A DNA stretch of 64,000 nucleotides from Lichenicoccus sp965213775 (GTDB lineage: Bacteria; Pseudomonadota; Alphaproteobacteria; Acetobacterales; Acetobacteraceae), in contig CBDCAC010000005.1 in assembly GCA_965213775.1 (NCBI GenBank), forward strand, positions 372,001 to 436,000, read 5' to 3'. The notes beneath the pieces were generated by a model that had not been told where the DNA came from, made no database searches, and saw only the letters and a program-made list of their open reading frames with translations. A program made the position numbers and the translations under genes. Shown here one piece after another: positions 8,730-21,620 of this stretch (the first letter of the stretch is position 1; the number at the start of each line of letters is the position of its first letter).

Positions 8730-10850
8730 CTACGGGGTGACGCGCTCTGCCGTCCTGTCCAGGCACCAGATCGCGAAGCACTGGATCAGCGCCGCCTCCT
8801 TGAGGCTGTCGAAGCGGCCAGACGCGCCGCCATGGCCGGCCTCCATGTTGACGCGCAGCAGCACCGGCGCATCGCCGGTGGTGGTCGCGCGCAGCCTGGC
8901 CGCCCACTTCGCCGGTTCCCAGTAGGTCACGCGCGGGTCTGACAGGCCGCCCAGCGCCAGGATCGCGGGATAGGCCTGCGGGCGGATGTTGTCGTAGGGC
9001 GAGTAGCCCGCGATCAGCTTGTAGGCCGCCTCGTCCTCGATCGGGTTGCCCCATTCCGGCCATTCCGGCGGCGTCAGCGGCAGCGAGGTGTCGGACATGG
9101 TGTTGAGCATGTCCACGAACGGCACCCCGGCGACGATGCCGCCGAACAGGTCCGGCCGCAGGTTGGCGACCGCCCCCATCAGCAGCCCGCCGGCCGACGC
9201 GCCGTGCGCCACGATGCGGCCGGCCGCGCCGTGCCCGGTCGCGATCAGGTGCTCGGCGCAGGCGATGAAGTCGGTGAAGCTGTTCGGCTTGCGCGGGCCG
9301 CGCCCGTCCAGGAACCAGCCCCATCCTTTCTCCGAGCCGCCGCGCACGTGCGCCACCGCGTGGATCCAGCCGCGATCGATCAGGCTCAGCGTGCGGGTCG
9401 AGAAGCCGGGCTCGATCGCGTGGCCGTAGGAGCCGTAGCCGTAGAGCAGCAGCGGCGCGCTGCCGTCGAGCGGCGCATCACGACGCATCAGCAGGGTGAT
9501 CGGCACGGACGCACCGTCGGCCGCGACCGCGTGCAGGCGTGCCGCGCGGTAGCGCGCCGGATCGTGCCCCGAAGGGATCTCCTGGGTCTTGAGCAGCCGG
9601 CGCTGCCGGCTCGCCATGTCGTACTCGAACCATCGCCGAGGCGTCGTCGGCGACTGGTAGCTGTAGCGCAGCGCCGCGCCGTCATGCTCGTAGCTGCCGT
9701 CGAGCCCGAGCAGGTAGGCGTCCTCGTCGACCGCGATCGGGTGGCTGTCGCCTTCCCGATCGGTGACGATGATGACGTTGTTCGCCTCGAAGCGCTCGAC
9801 CCGCACCAGGTGGTCGCGAAACGCGCTGGCATGGACGATGAAATGCCCGGGGCGGTGCGCCACCCAGTCGCGCCAGTTCTCGCGCGAGGGCGCGTCGGCG
9901 GGCGCCTGCATCAGCTTGAAGTCGGTGGCGCCGTCCAGGTTGGTGCGGATGACGAAGCGGTCCTGCCAGTGCGACAGCGCGTAGCGCACGCCCTTCTCGC
10001 GCGCCGCCACCAGGCGCGGTGCGGCGGTGGGATCGGCGGCCGGGATCAGCCAGGTCTCGCTGGTCTCCTGGTCGCCGCAGGTGATGGTGATCCAGGCGCG
10101 CGAGGCGGAGGTGCCGACCCCGATGAAGAACCCGGGATCGCGCTCCTCGTAGACCAGCACGTCGGCGCCGCCGCGCGCCGGCCTGCGGTAGATACGCGTG
10201 GGCCTCCCATGCTCGTCGCGATAGGTCCAGAACAGGTGGCGCGAGTCCGGCGAGAAGCTGAAATCGCCGCTCGCACTCTCGATCGGCCATTCTGCTTCTG
10301 GACCGTCCAGCAGCGCGCCGGTCCGCAGATCCTTGACCCGGATGCGGTAGACCTCCGCGCCCTGCGCGTCCTCGGCGTAGGCGAACAGCTCGTGGTCCGG
10401 GCTGTGCCGCGCGTCGGCGACCACGAAGTAGCTGTGGCCGCGCGCCAGGGCCTCGACGTCGAGCAGCACCTGCTCGTCGCCGCCGCCGCGCGGACGACGG
10501 GCATAGGTCGGCTGCTCCGCGCCCGGCGCGTAGCGGGCATAGTACTCCCACGGTCCGTCCGGCAGCGGCGGCGACATCTCGTCGGGCTTCAGCCGTCCGG
10601 CCATCTCGCCCAGGATGGTGGCCTGCAGCGCCTCGGTGCCGCACAGCATCGAGGCGGTATAGGCGTTCTCGTCGCGCAGATGGTCGGCTATGTCGGACCG
10701 CAGCGCGGCAGGATCGCGCAGCACGCGCTGCCAGTTCTCGTCCTTGATCCAGGCGTAGTCGTCGATGCGGACGTGGCCGAGCTGCTCGATCCGCACCGGC
10801 TGCCTGCGGGCGACCGGCGCGACGGCGCCGGCCGCCGCCTTGGGCGTCAA
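8730..10850 (-). CDS. ptrB: Oligopeptidase B (S9A family serine peptidase)
   Basis: A 706-residue prolyl-oligopeptidase-family enzyme. An N-terminal beta-propeller region begins with RIDDYAWIKDENW, typical of the S9A subfamily. The C-terminal hydrolase domain has LLLYGYGSYGHAIEPGF, then HVRGGSEKGWGWFLDGR, the nucleophile Ser in AHGASAGGLLMG, an Asp in LGGLSDPRVTYWEP and the catalytic His in NMEAGHGGASGRF. Oligopeptidase B cleaves short peptides after Arg/Lys in the cytoplasm. No signal peptide is present. The start is TTG at 10850, which overlaps the stop of the small gene upstream (TTGA) and suggests translational coupling. Confidence 0.93.
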   Translation of the reverse strand: MTPKAAAGAVAPVARRQPVRIEQLGHVRIDDYAWIKDENWQRVLRDPAALRSDIADHLRDENAYTASMLCGTEALQATILGEMAGRLKPDEMSPPLPDGPWEYYARYAPGAEQPTYARRPRGGGDEQVLLDVEALARGHSYFVVADARHSPDHELFAYAEDAQGAEVYRIRVKDLRTGALLDGPEAEWPIESASGDFSFSPDSRHLFWTYRDEHGRPTRIYRRPARGGADVLVYEERDPGFFIGVGTSASRAWITITCGDQETSETWLIPAADPTAAPRLVAAREKGVRYALSHWQDRFVIRTNLDGATDFKLMQAPADAPSRENWRDWVAHRPGHFIVHASAFRDHLVRVERFEANNVIIVTDREGDSHPIAVDEDAYLLGLDGSYEHDGAALRYSYQSPTTPRRWFEYDMASRQRRLLKTQEIPSGHDPARYRAARLHAVAADGASVPITLLMRRDAPLDGSAPLLLYGYGSYGHAIEPGFSTRTLSLIDRGWIHAVAHVRGGSEKGWGWFLDGRGPRKPNSFTDFIACAEHLIATGHGAAGRIVAHGASAGGLLMGAVANLRPDLFGGIVAGVPFVDMLNTMSDTSLPLTPPEWPEWGNPIEDEAAYKLIAGYSPYDNIRPQAYPAILALGGLSDPRVTYWEPAKWAARLRATTTGDAPVLLRVNMEAGHGGASGRFDSLKEAALIQCFAIWCLDRTAERVTP

Positions 10851-11077
10851 GCCAGCGTGTCGAGGATCGAGGGCGCGGTGAACACGGAGGGCTGCGCGGT
10901 GCCGCTGCCGGATGCCGGAGCGACGCCGCCATGGTGATGGTGCGGCTTGCCGGTCTGCTGCGTCGGGCCGGCCTGGACCTGGGCCTGGGCCTGGGTCTGC
11001 ACGTGGGTCTGAGCCTGGGCCTGCAGCTGCTGGGCGATGCCCGCCGCACCCGAGGCCGCGATGCTTGAGATGCTCAC
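10847..11077 (-). CDS. Small Gln/Ala-repeat protein, unknown function
   Basis: A 76-residue protein of no recognised family. The start MSISSIAASGAAGIAQQL is followed by a QAQAQT/QVQTQAQAQ low-complexity stretch and a KPHHHHGG cluster. A good AGGAGA Shine-Dalgarno lies upstream of the ATG. The underlying DNA is a degenerate six-base repeat (CTGGGC). No signal peptide or membrane helix is evident. Its stop overlaps the TTG start of the oligopeptidase gene, so both are probably on one transcript. Confidence 0.55.
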   Translation of the reverse strand: MSISSIAASGAAGIAQQLQAQAQTHVQTQAQAQVQAGPTQQTGKPHHHHGGVAPASGSGTAQPSVFTAPSILDTLA

Positions 11078-11171
11078 GATGGTCTCTCCTGTTGAAGCCG
11101 AGGCCGCACGCTAGGTCGCAAACGTAAACCTTTCCTTAACCGGTGGCGAACCGCCTGCCGGTCCGCCGCGC

Positions 11172-13331
11172 TCAACCGGCGTGCAGCGTCCGCACGTCGC
11201 CGCGGCCGAACAGCGCCAGCAGCACGGAGACCGCTTGGCCGCGCGGCGAGGCCAGCGCCGGGTCGCGGTCCAGCAGCATCTCGGCATCCTGCCAGGCGAG
11301 GCGCAGCAGCTCGTCGAAGCGAGGCCCGCGGGCAAGCCGGAAGCCCGGCAGCCCGGACTGCCGGCGCCCCATCAGGTCGCCGCCGCCGCGCAGGCGATGG
11401 TCCTCGTCGGCGATCAGGAAGCCGTCCTCGGTGTCGCGCAGCAGGGTCAGGCGGTCGCGCGCCTGGACGCCGAGCGCGTCCTCGTGCAGCAGCAGGCAGT
11501 AGCTGGCGGCAGCACCGCGTCCCACCCGGCCGCGCAGCTGGTGCAGCTGCGCCAGGCCGAAGCGCTCGGCGTGCTCGACCACCATCACGGTGGCGCTCGG
11601 CACGTCCACGCCGACCTCGATCACCGTGGTCGCGACCAGGATGCGCGTGCGGCCCTCGGCGAAATCCCGCAGCGCGGCCTCGCGCACCGCGATGTCCTGT
11701 CGCCCGTGCGCGAGCCCGACCTGGCCGCCGCCGAAGCGCTCGGCGAGCACGGCGAAGCGATCCTCCGCCGCTGCGACGTCGAGCAGCTCGCTCTCGCTGA
11801 CCAGCGGGCAGACCCAGAACACCTGCGCGCCGCCCCCGAGCGCGCGCGCGATGCCGGCGCAAACCTCCTCGAGCTGGCCGATGCCGTGCAGCGTGGTGCG
11901 GATCGGCAGCCGCCCGACCGGCTTGGCGTCGAGCCGGCTGACCTGCATCTCGCCCCACTGCGTCAGCAGCAGGGTGCGCGGGATCGGCGTTGCGGTCATC
12001 ACCAGGATGTCGGTGCTCTCGCCCTTGTCGCCCAGCATCAGGCGCTGCTCGACGCCGAAGCGATGCTGCTCGTCGATCACCGCCAGCGCCAGGTCGGCGA
12101 AGCCGACACCCTGCTGGAACAGCGCGTGGGTGCCGACCGCGAGCCTGACCTCGCCGCCGGCGAGCAGTGCGCGCGCGTGCCGCCTCGCGCTGCCCTTGAT
12201 GCTGCCGGTGAGCAGCGCCACCGGGATCGGCGCCAGGCGCGAGAGGGTGTGGTGGTGCTGGCGCGCCAGGATCTCGGTCGGCGCCATCAGCGCCGCCTGG
12301 GCCCCGGCCTCGGCGGCGCGCAGCATCGCCAGCAGCGCCACCAGCGTCTTGCCGGACCCGACATCGCCCTGCAGCAGGCGCAGCATGCGGCGCGGGGCCG
12401 CCAGATCGGCGTCGATCTCCGCCAGCGCTCGCCGCTGCGCCGTCGTCGGCTGGTGCCCGAAGCGACGCAGCGCCTGGTCCCGCAGCGCGCCGTCCCCCGC
12501 CAGCGCGCGTCCCGGCCGGTCGCGGCTGCGTCGCCTCGCGCGCACCGTCGCGACCTGGCTCGCCAGCAGCTCGTCGCACGCGAGGCGGCTGCGGGCGCGG
12601 TCCTGGGCGGCCGCCATCGCCTCCGGCGCGGCCAGCGCCGGATCGGCGGCGAGCGCCTCCGAGGGTAAGTGCAGCAGCCGCAGCGCCTCGGTGAAGCCCG
12701 GCCAGCCCTCGCGGCGCAGCACCGAGGGCTGCAGCCACTCCGGCAGGCTCGGCAGCCGGTCCAGGCCCTGGCGGATCGCGCTCGCCAGCACCCGCGGCAC
12801 CAGGCCTGCGGTCAGCGGCCACACCGCCTCGAGCAGCGGCAGCGACGCCGCGCGCTCGTGCGGCAGCAGGTGGTCGGGATGGGCCATGCTGAGCCGGCCG
12901 CCATAGCGGTCGAGCCGTCCGGAGACTGCGATCGCATCGCCCGGCTTCAGCCCGCGCGCCTGGTGCGGGCTGAAGAACACCAGCTCGGCGAGACCGGTGT
13001 CGTCGCCGACCAGGATCCGCCAGGGCTGCCGCGGACGCGCCGGCCGCTCGACGCGCTGCACCGTCACCGACAGCGTCGCGATCCGTCCCGCCTCTGCCTC
13101 GCCCAGCCGCGGCCGGTAGCGACGATCGATGATCCCGTCCGGGAGGTGGAACACCAGGTCGAGCAGGGCCGGGCCGCCGACCGCACGGGCGAGCAGGCCG
13201 GCGAGTGCCGGGCTGAGGCCGGGCAGGCCGGCGATCGGCGCCCGCAACGGGGCGAGCAGCGGCCCCGGCAGCGGCGGCGGCAGGGCCGCGAGCGCGCCCG
13301 ACGGCGCGGTCGGTTCAGGCGGTGTCGTCAC
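11172..13331 (-). CDS. recG: ATP-dependent DNA helicase RecG
   Basis: A 719-residue RecG, which rewinds stalled forks and branched DNA. The wedge/OB domain includes LVFFSPHQARGLKPGDAIAV and MAHPDHLLP. The helicase core has Walker A LLQGDVGSGKT, motif Ia LMAPTEILARQH, the Walker B variant VIDEQHRFGVEQR, motif III VMTATPIPRTL, VATTVIEVGVDVP and the motif VI region LHQLRGRVGRG. The start is GTG at 13331, beginning MTTPPEPTAPSG, because homology begins after this point. An open frame upstream runs antisense through the divergent sdhE. The recG/sdhE/mfd neighbourhood is common in alphaproteobacteria. Confidence 0.95.
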   Translation of the reverse strand: MTTPPEPTAPSGALAALPPPLPGPLLAPLRAPIAGLPGLSPALAGLLARAVGGPALLDLVFHLPDGIIDRRYRPRLGEAEAGRIATLSVTVQRVERPARPRQPWRILVGDDTGLAELVFFSPHQARGLKPGDAIAVSGRLDRYGGRLSMAHPDHLLPHERAASLPLLEAVWPLTAGLVPRVLASAIRQGLDRLPSLPEWLQPSVLRREGWPGFTEALRLLHLPSEALAADPALAAPEAMAAAQDRARSRLACDELLASQVATVRARRRSRDRPGRALAGDGALRDQALRRFGHQPTTAQRRALAEIDADLAAPRRMLRLLQGDVGSGKTLVALLAMLRAAEAGAQAALMAPTEILARQHHHTLSRLAPIPVALLTGSIKGSARRHARALLAGGEVRLAVGTHALFQQGVGFADLALAVIDEQHRFGVEQRLMLGDKGESTDILVMTATPIPRTLLLTQWGEMQVSRLDAKPVGRLPIRTTLHGIGQLEEVCAGIARALGGGAQVFWVCPLVSESELLDVAAAEDRFAVLAERFGGGQVGLAHGRQDIAVREAALRDFAEGRTRILVATTVIEVGVDVPSATVMVVEHAERFGLAQLHQLRGRVGRGAAASYCLLLHEDALGVQARDRLTLLRDTEDGFLIADEDHRLRGGGDLMGRRQSGLPGFRLARGPRFDELLRLAWQDAEMLLDRDPALASPRGQAVSVLLALFGRGDVRTLHAG

Positions 13332-13382
13332 GGTTTCGCGTTTTCCGGGCGATGGGCTGACAGGCGGGGGGCGCGCGGCTAT

Positions 13383-13741
13383 ATGACAGCGCGCGCCATG
13401 GAACCAAAGCATCTCCCTCCCGAGCTTCCGCCTGCCGGCATGCCAGACGTCCGGCGTCGCCGGATCCTGTTCCGCGCCACCCACCGCGGCACCCACGAGA
13501 CCGACCTGCTGATCGGCGGCTTCGTCGAGCGCTCGCTCGCGGAGTTCAGCGAGCAGGAGCTGGATGCGCTCGAGGAGGTGATGGAGCTGCCCGACATCGA
13601 TCTCGCCGACTGGCTGACCGGGCGCCGGCCGATCCCCGCCGATCGCGACAGCCCGATGCTGCGCCGGATCGAGCAGGCGGCGTGGCACGCGGCGGCGCAG
13701 GCGCGCGCGGATCGCCTCGTGCGCGACCAAGGGTGCCGCGA

Positions 13742-13745
<4 letters not shown>
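13383..13745 (+). CDS. sdhE: Succinate dehydrogenase assembly factor SdhE (FAD assembly factor)
   Basis: A small helical protein (120 residues from ATG 13383, 115 from ATG 13398). It has the SdhE/Sdh5 pattern RRRILFRATHRGTHETD, where the R-G box (here HRGTHETD) contacts the flavoprotein, followed by ELDALEEVMELPDIDLADWL. It helps attach FAD covalently to SdhA. A G-rich region precedes the first ATG, so I chose it. Its stop overlaps the TTG start of mfd, and it is divergent from recG with about 50 bases between the starts. Confidence 0.9.
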
Positions 13746-17251
<3,506 letters not shown>

Positions 17252-17254
17252 GTT

Positions 17255-17322
17255 CCAGGGACCGGCGCCCGGGGCCGCCGGCCCCAGCGGGTCAAGGGCA
17301 GCGCCCCTGGCCTTGGCTTCTC
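17255..17322. repeat. Dispersed palindromic repeat, copy 3 (short form, inverted)
   Basis: Lies between the convergent ends of mfd and the next gene. GGGGCCGCCGGCCCCAGCGGGTCAAGGGCAG is the reverse complement of the copy-1 arrangement. It is well placed to be a bidirectional terminator. Confidence 0.7.
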
Positions 17323-18295
17323 AACGCAGCGGGATCGGCACGTTGTTGACCGCCAGCACGCCGTCCGCCAGCCTGACCTCCCAGCGCAGACCGTCGCCGT
17401 CGCGATGCGCGACCAGGCGGGACAGGAACAGCGCCGCGTGCACCCGGGTCAGGCCGAGCGTGGCGGCCTCGGTGACCAGCGCGTCGTAGCCCTTCGCCGT
17501 CACCTGCAGGCTCGCGGCACTGTCGAGCGGCGTGGCCGCGGCGGTGGCCTCGCCCTGGCCGTGCACCACCGACGCGCCGCGCCGGATGTCGATCTCATCC
17601 ACCGTGACCGGGATCTGCTCGTCCGGGGCGCCGCCGCCGGTGGCGGCGAGCAGTGCCGGCAGCCGGGAGGCGGGAAGCGTGATGCCGACCGCGATGCGAT
17701 CCGGCAGCAGCGCCGGCGGATCCAGCGTCCCGGTCACGTGCTCCAGCGTCAGCGTCACGTGCACCGGCCGGTCGGCGTCGTTGCCCGGCGCGCCCTGCAG
17801 CCGCAGCTGCATGCGCGCGGCCGCGACGTGGCCGGCATGGCCGCGCAGCACCACGTCCTGCCAGATCGCGGCGTAGGAGCCGCCATGCTGCAGGCCGCTC
17901 ACGATCGGCTCGCCGGTATCCTGCAGCAGCTTGGTCGGGCAGCCGCCGTGCCCGTTTCCGGTGAGCGCGATCAGCAGCGCCGCCGCCGAGGCGCTGGCGG
18001 CCTGCTGCAGCGCCGTCTGCGCCGTGCTGTCGCCGTGGCCGGTGACGCGCAGCCGGCTCGCCTGCATCGAGGCGGTCTCGACGCCGGCCACGGCGGGCAG
18101 CCGGACCCGGAACTGGGTCGCCTCGAAGCCGGGGTCGCCGCCTGCGGCGAGCGGGTGCAGGGCGGTCGCGCTGACGCTGGCGCAGGCGGCCGGCAGCGCC
18201 AGCCCCTCGGCGCCGTCGGCCAGCGCCGCCGGGCCGCGCAGCCAGAGGCCGATCAGGAGGGCCGCCGCCACGGCGCGTAGGGTGCGGTCGAGCAT
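17321..18295 (-). CDS. Secreted protein of unknown function (possibly DUF2125-like)
   Basis: A 324-residue protein with a clear N-terminal signal sequence: Arg near the start, hydrophobic core VAAALLIGLWL, and a cleavage-like PAALA near residue 26. The mature part is rich in beta-strand-like alternation (VHVTLTLEHVTG, IPVTVDEIDIRRG, SLQVTAKGYDALV) and resembles alphaproteobacterial DUF2125-type periplasmic proteins in layout, but I cannot confirm the family from memory. It is divergent from the transporter gene at 18381 with about 85 bases between the starts, and convergent with mfd. Confidence 0.6.
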   Translation of the reverse strand: MLDRTLRAVAAALLIGLWLRGPAALADGAEGLALPAACASVSATALHPLAAGGDPGFEATQFRVRLPAVAGVETASMQASRLRVTGHGDSTAQTALQQAASASAAALLIALTGNGHGGCPTKLLQDTGEPIVSGLQHGGSYAAIWQDVVLRGHAGHVAAARMQLRLQGAPGNDADRPVHVTLTLEHVTGTLDPPALLPDRIAVGITLPASRLPALLAATGGGAPDEQIPVTVDEIDIRRGASVVHGQGEATAAATPLDSAASLQVTAKGYDALVTEAATLGLTRVHAALFLSRLVAHRDGDGLRWEVRLADGVLAVNNVPIPLR

Positions 18296-18380
18296 AGGAC
18301 TTGAGGGTGGCGCAGGCCGCCGGTCATGGCAATGTGCAGCCGGCTCGCCGGGCTCGGCCGCGCGGCCGCCGGACAGCCGC

Positions 18381-19373
18381 ATGCCCAGACCGGATCCGTT
18401 CCTGCTCGCCCTGCTCGCGACGCTGGCGTTGGCGACGCTGCTGCCGTGCCGCGGTGCCGTCACGTCGATGTTCCACGTGCTGACCGTGGTCGTGATCGCG
18501 GTGATGTTCTTCCTGCAGGGTGCCCGGCTGTCGCGCCGGGCGATGCTCTCGGGACTGGTCGCCTGGCGGCTGCACGTCGTCATCTTCGCCTGCACCTTCC
18601 TGCTGTTCCCGCTGCTGGGGCTCGCGCTGCACGCGATGCTGCCGAGGCTGCTGACGCCGACGCTGTGGCTCGGCATCCTGTTCGTCTGCGCGCTGCCCTC
18701 GACGGTGCAGTCCTCGATCGCCTTCACCTCGATCGGCCGCGGCAACGTGGCGGCCGCGGTGTGCTCGGCCACCGCGTCGAACCTGCTCGGCATCGCGGTG
18801 ACGCCGCTGCTGGTGGGACTGCTGCTCAGCCGCCGCGGCGGCGGCGTCTCGCAGCACGCGGTGCTGGACATCGTGCTGCAGCTGCTGCTGCCGTTCCTGC
18901 TCGGTCAGCTGCTGCAGCCCTGGATCGGCGACTGGGCGCGGCGCCACCGCCGGCTGCTCAGCTTCACCGACCGCGGCTCGATCCTGATCGTGGTCTACAC
19001 CGCCTTCAGCGACGCGGTGGTGCAGGGGATCTGGGGCAAGCTGTCGCCTGCGATGCTGGTGCTGGTGCTGCTGGTCGACGCGGTGCTGCTGGCGCTGGTG
19101 CTGCTGGCGACGCGATACGGCGCGCGACTGCTCGGCTTCTCGCGCGAGGACGAGATCGCCATCGTGTTCTGCGGCTCGAAGAAGACGCTGGCCTCCGGGG
19201 TGCCGATGGCAGGCGTGCTGTTCCCGCCGGCGACCGTCGGCATGGTGGTGCTGCCGTTGATGGTGTTCCACCAGATCCAGCTGTTCGCCTGCGCGGTGAT
19301 GGCCCGACGCTACGGCGCGCGCCCGCCAGGCCGGCTCGAGCCGGGCCGGCTCGAGGATCAGCCGAGCGCGTAG
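18381..19373 (+). CDS. Bile acid:sodium symporter family (BASS-like) membrane transporter
   Basis: A 330-residue protein with about nine to ten hydrophobic helices (for example LFLLALLATLALATLL-like, VLTVVVIAVMFFLQGARL, VVIFACTFLLFPLLGLAL). The segments CALPSTVQSSIAFTSIGRGN and IVFCGSKKTLASGVPMAGVLF match the two re-entrant motifs of the YfeH/RCH1 branch of the bile acid:sodium symporter superfamily. Substrates of bacterial members are mostly unknown. Its 3' end overlaps the convergent DsbA-like gene by 16 bases. Confidence 0.85.
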   Translation: MPRPDPFLLALLATLALATLLPCRGAVTSMFHVLTVVVIAVMFFLQGARLSRRAMLSGLVAWRLHVVIFACTFLLFPLLGLALHAMLPRLLTPTLWLGILFVCALPSTVQSSIAFTSIGRGNVAAAVCSATASNLLGIAVTPLLVGLLLSRRGGGVSQHAVLDIVLQLLLPFLLGQLLQPWIGDWARRHRRLLSFTDRGSILIVVYTAFSDAVVQGIWGKLSPAMLVLVLLVDAVLLALVLLATRYGARLLGFSREDEIAIVFCGSKKTLASGVPMAGVLFPPATVGMVVLPLMVFHQIQLFACAVMARRYGARPPGRLEPGRLEDQPSA

Positions 19374-20059
19374 TCGACCGCCTCGATGGTGGCGATGTCG
19401 AGCAGGCGGTGGAACACCTCCGGCTCCTGAGCGCCGGAGACCGCCATGCGCTCGCCGATCACGAAGCAGGGCACGCCGCTGATGCCGAGCCGGTGCGCGC
19501 GCAGGTTCTCGCCGTGCACGATGTCGGCACCTTCGCGCGAGCGCAGGTAGGCGCCGGTCTGCAGCTCGTCGAGACCGCCGGCGCTGACCGCGATCGCGAC
19601 CAGGGTGGCGAGGTCGCCGATGTCGCGGCCGTCGCTGAAATGCGCCGCGAACAGCGCCTCGACGATCTCGGTGGCGCGGCCGAAGCGCTGCGCCCAGCCG
19701 ACCAGGCGATGCGCATCGACGCTGGAGGGGACGTGGATCACGCGCTCGAAGCGGAAATCGACGCCCTCGCCGCGGCCGAGCTGGGACACCGCCGCGTAAA
19801 GCCTGCGGGCACGCTCCTCGCCGCCGAACTTGCGCACCACGTAGTCGAAGCGCGACATCCCGGCGCGCGGCATGTCGGGGTTGAGCAGGAAGGGCCGCCA
19901 GGTGATGTCGAACCCGGGAGACGCTGCCGCGGCGGTCGCCGCGCGCCGCTCCGAAAGCGACCGAAGCAGGCGGCGGACGCCGAGATAGCACCAGGGACAG
20001 ACGAAATCGTGCACGATCTCGATCGCGAGGCGGCTGCGCAGGGGCGTCAGGGCATTCAC
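19358..20059 (-). CDS. DsbA-family oxidoreductase (FrnE-like, cytoplasmic)
   Basis: A 233-residue thioredoxin-fold protein of the DsbA/FrnE group. The active-site motif is CPWC in HDFVCPWCYLGVRRL, near residue 21. The helical insert and ISGVPCFVIGERMAVSGAQE, which holds the cis-proline after Val, are typical of FrnE/2-hydroxychromene isomerase relatives. There is no signal peptide, so it is probably cytoplasmic and involved in thiol redox reactions. The 3' end overlaps that of the transporter gene, which is convergent. An AT-rich stretch with TTTAGATTCGACTAAAA just upstream of its start may contain the promoter. Confidence 0.85.
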   Translation of the reverse strand: MNALTPLRSRLAIEIVHDFVCPWCYLGVRRLLRSLSERRAATAAAASPGFDITWRPFLLNPDMPRAGMSRFDYVVRKFGGEERARRLYAAVSQLGRGEGVDFRFERVIHVPSSVDAHRLVGWAQRFGRATEIVEALFAAHFSDGRDIGDLATLVAIAVSAGGLDELQTGAYLRSREGADIVHGENLRAHRLGISGVPCFVIGERMAVSGAQEPEVFHRLLDIATIEAVDYALG

Positions 20060-20166
20060 GTAGCCAGTCTATTCCGGAAAAATTTAGATTCGACTAAAAT
20101 CGCATCGCGGCCGCACCTGCACGCGTGGCGTGTGGCTCCGGCATGGTCGGTTGTGCTGGCGCGAGG

Positions 20167-21273
20167 ATGAAGATGGACGCTGACGCCGTGCAGGCCGCGA
20201 GTTCGCAGGCCGAGCGCACCCAGGCCGAGTTCGCCCACTACGTGGCGACCCTGGGGCGAGGTCCCGGGCGGTCGCGGCCGCTGCGCCGCGAGGAGGCGCG
20301 GGTGGCGTTCGGCATGGTGCTGCAGGGTCTGGCCGATCCGATGCAGGTCGGCGCGTTCCTGATGCTGCTGCGCTATCGCGGCGAGGATCCCGACGAGATC
20401 AGCGGACTGGTCGAGGCCGCCCGCGATCACGCGCGCCTGGGCCGCGCGCCGCGCGCCGCATCGGCAGCCACGGGCGCTCTGTTGCCAGTCGAGCTGCCGC
20501 CGGTCGACCTGGACTGGCCCAGCTACGGCGCCGGGCGCACGCGCGGCGCGCCCTGGTTCCTGCTGTCGGCCCTCGCACTCGCCGATAGCGGGGTCCGGGT
20601 GCTGATGCACGGCAGCAACGCGTTCTCCGGCGGCCTGTCGGTGCCCGACGCGCTGCTGGCACTCGGCCGGCAGGTGCAGGGCGACGCCGCCGCGGTCGAC
20701 GACGCGCTGACGCGCAGCGGGTTCGCATACTGGCCGTGCCAGGCGATGGCGCCGGCGCTGGACCGCCTGCTCGGCCTGCGCCGGCTGTTCGGGCTGCGCT
20801 CCCCGGTCAACACGGTGGCCCGCCTGCTCGATCCCGCGGATGCCGCCGCCTCGGTCGACGGGGTGTTCCATCCGCCCTACATCGCCCTGCATCTGGGTGT
20901 GGCCGAGCGGCTGGCCCGGCCGGCGCTGCTGGTGCTCAAGGGCGGCGGCGGCGAGGCGGAGCGGTCGCCCGCCAAGGCCACCACGGTGCATCTGCATCGG
21001 CGGGGCGAGGCGGTGCGGGAGATGCTGCTGCCCAAGCTGGTCGAGGCGACGCCGCCGCGCGAGGCGCAGGCGGCCGATGATCCGGCGTCGCTGCTGCGCG
21101 CGGTGTGGCGCGGCGAGGCGGGCGACGATGCGGCAAGCGACACCGGCACGCAGGCGATCACGGCGACGATCATCGGCACCATCGCCATGGCGCTGCTGGC
21201 GATGCGCGGCAACGGCGATGCCGAGGCGGCGGACCGTCAGGGCCGGGCGATCTGGATGGCGCGACGCCGGTGA
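20167..21273 (+). CDS. TrpD2/YbiB-type glycosyltransferase-fold protein
   Basis: A 368-residue protein with the anthranilate-phosphoribosyltransferase fold. The N-terminal helical domain shows RREEARVAFGMVLQGLADPMQVGAFLMLLRYRGE, as in TrpD and YbiB. In place of the TrpD PRPP loop it reads VLMHGSNAFSGG, the YbiB-type variation, and LRSPVNTVARLLDPA follows. YbiB of E. coli binds nucleic acid and lacks TrpD activity; the same is likely here. ATG at 20167 was chosen. The next Met (two codons on) is equally possible. It is divergent from the DsbA-like gene. Confidence 0.8.
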   Translation: MKMDADAVQAASSQAERTQAEFAHYVATLGRGPGRSRPLRREEARVAFGMVLQGLADPMQVGAFLMLLRYRGEDPDEISGLVEAARDHARLGRAPRAASAATGALLPVELPPVDLDWPSYGAGRTRGAPWFLLSALALADSGVRVLMHGSNAFSGGLSVPDALLALGRQVQGDAAAVDDALTRSGFAYWPCQAMAPALDRLLGLRRLFGLRSPVNTVARLLDPADAAASVDGVFHPPYIALHLGVAERLARPALLVLKGGGGEAERSPAKATTVHLHRRGEAVREMLLPKLVEATPPREAQAADDPASLLRAVWRGEAGDDAASDTGTQAITATIIGTIAMALLAMRGNGDAEAADRQGRAIWMARRR

Positions 21274-21346
21274 TCGTGATTAGGAACGATGTCGCGGCCT
21301 GGGCGTAATGGTCCCGTATTCCATCGTGACCTGAAGGATCGCCGAC

Positions 21347-21574
21347 ATGAAGAAATCGCTGCTCTGCGCCGCCGGCGCCGCCATGCTGCTTGCCGGCGCC
21401 GCCGCCACCACGCCGGTGCTGGCGAAGGGCTGCATCAAGGGAGCCGCGGTCGGCGGCGTCGGCGGCCACATGGCCGGCCATCACGGCGTGATCGGTGCCG
21501 CGGCCGGCTGCGCCGTCGGCCATCACATGGCCAACAAGAAGGCCAAGGACGCGCAGGCAAACCCGCCGAGCTGA
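21347..21574 (+). CDS. Small glycine-zipper envelope protein
   Basis: A 75-residue protein with a signal peptide (MKKSLLCAAGAAMLLAGAA, cleavage likely at VLAKG). The mature part has a glycine-zipper pattern GAAVGGVGGHMAGHHGVIGAAAGCAVGHHMAN. Such proteins usually sit in the cell envelope, and no specific function is known. It has its own ribosome binding site (GAAGGATCGCCGAC upstream of the ATG). Confidence 0.75.
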   Translation: MKKSLLCAAGAAMLLAGAAATTPVLAKGCIKGAAVGGVGGHMAGHHGVIGAAAGCAVGHHMANKKAKDAQANPPS

Positions 21575-21620
21575 GCCGTGCGGCCGGCGGCGCGCCGCCG
21601 GCGCTACGACAGGCCCGGCG

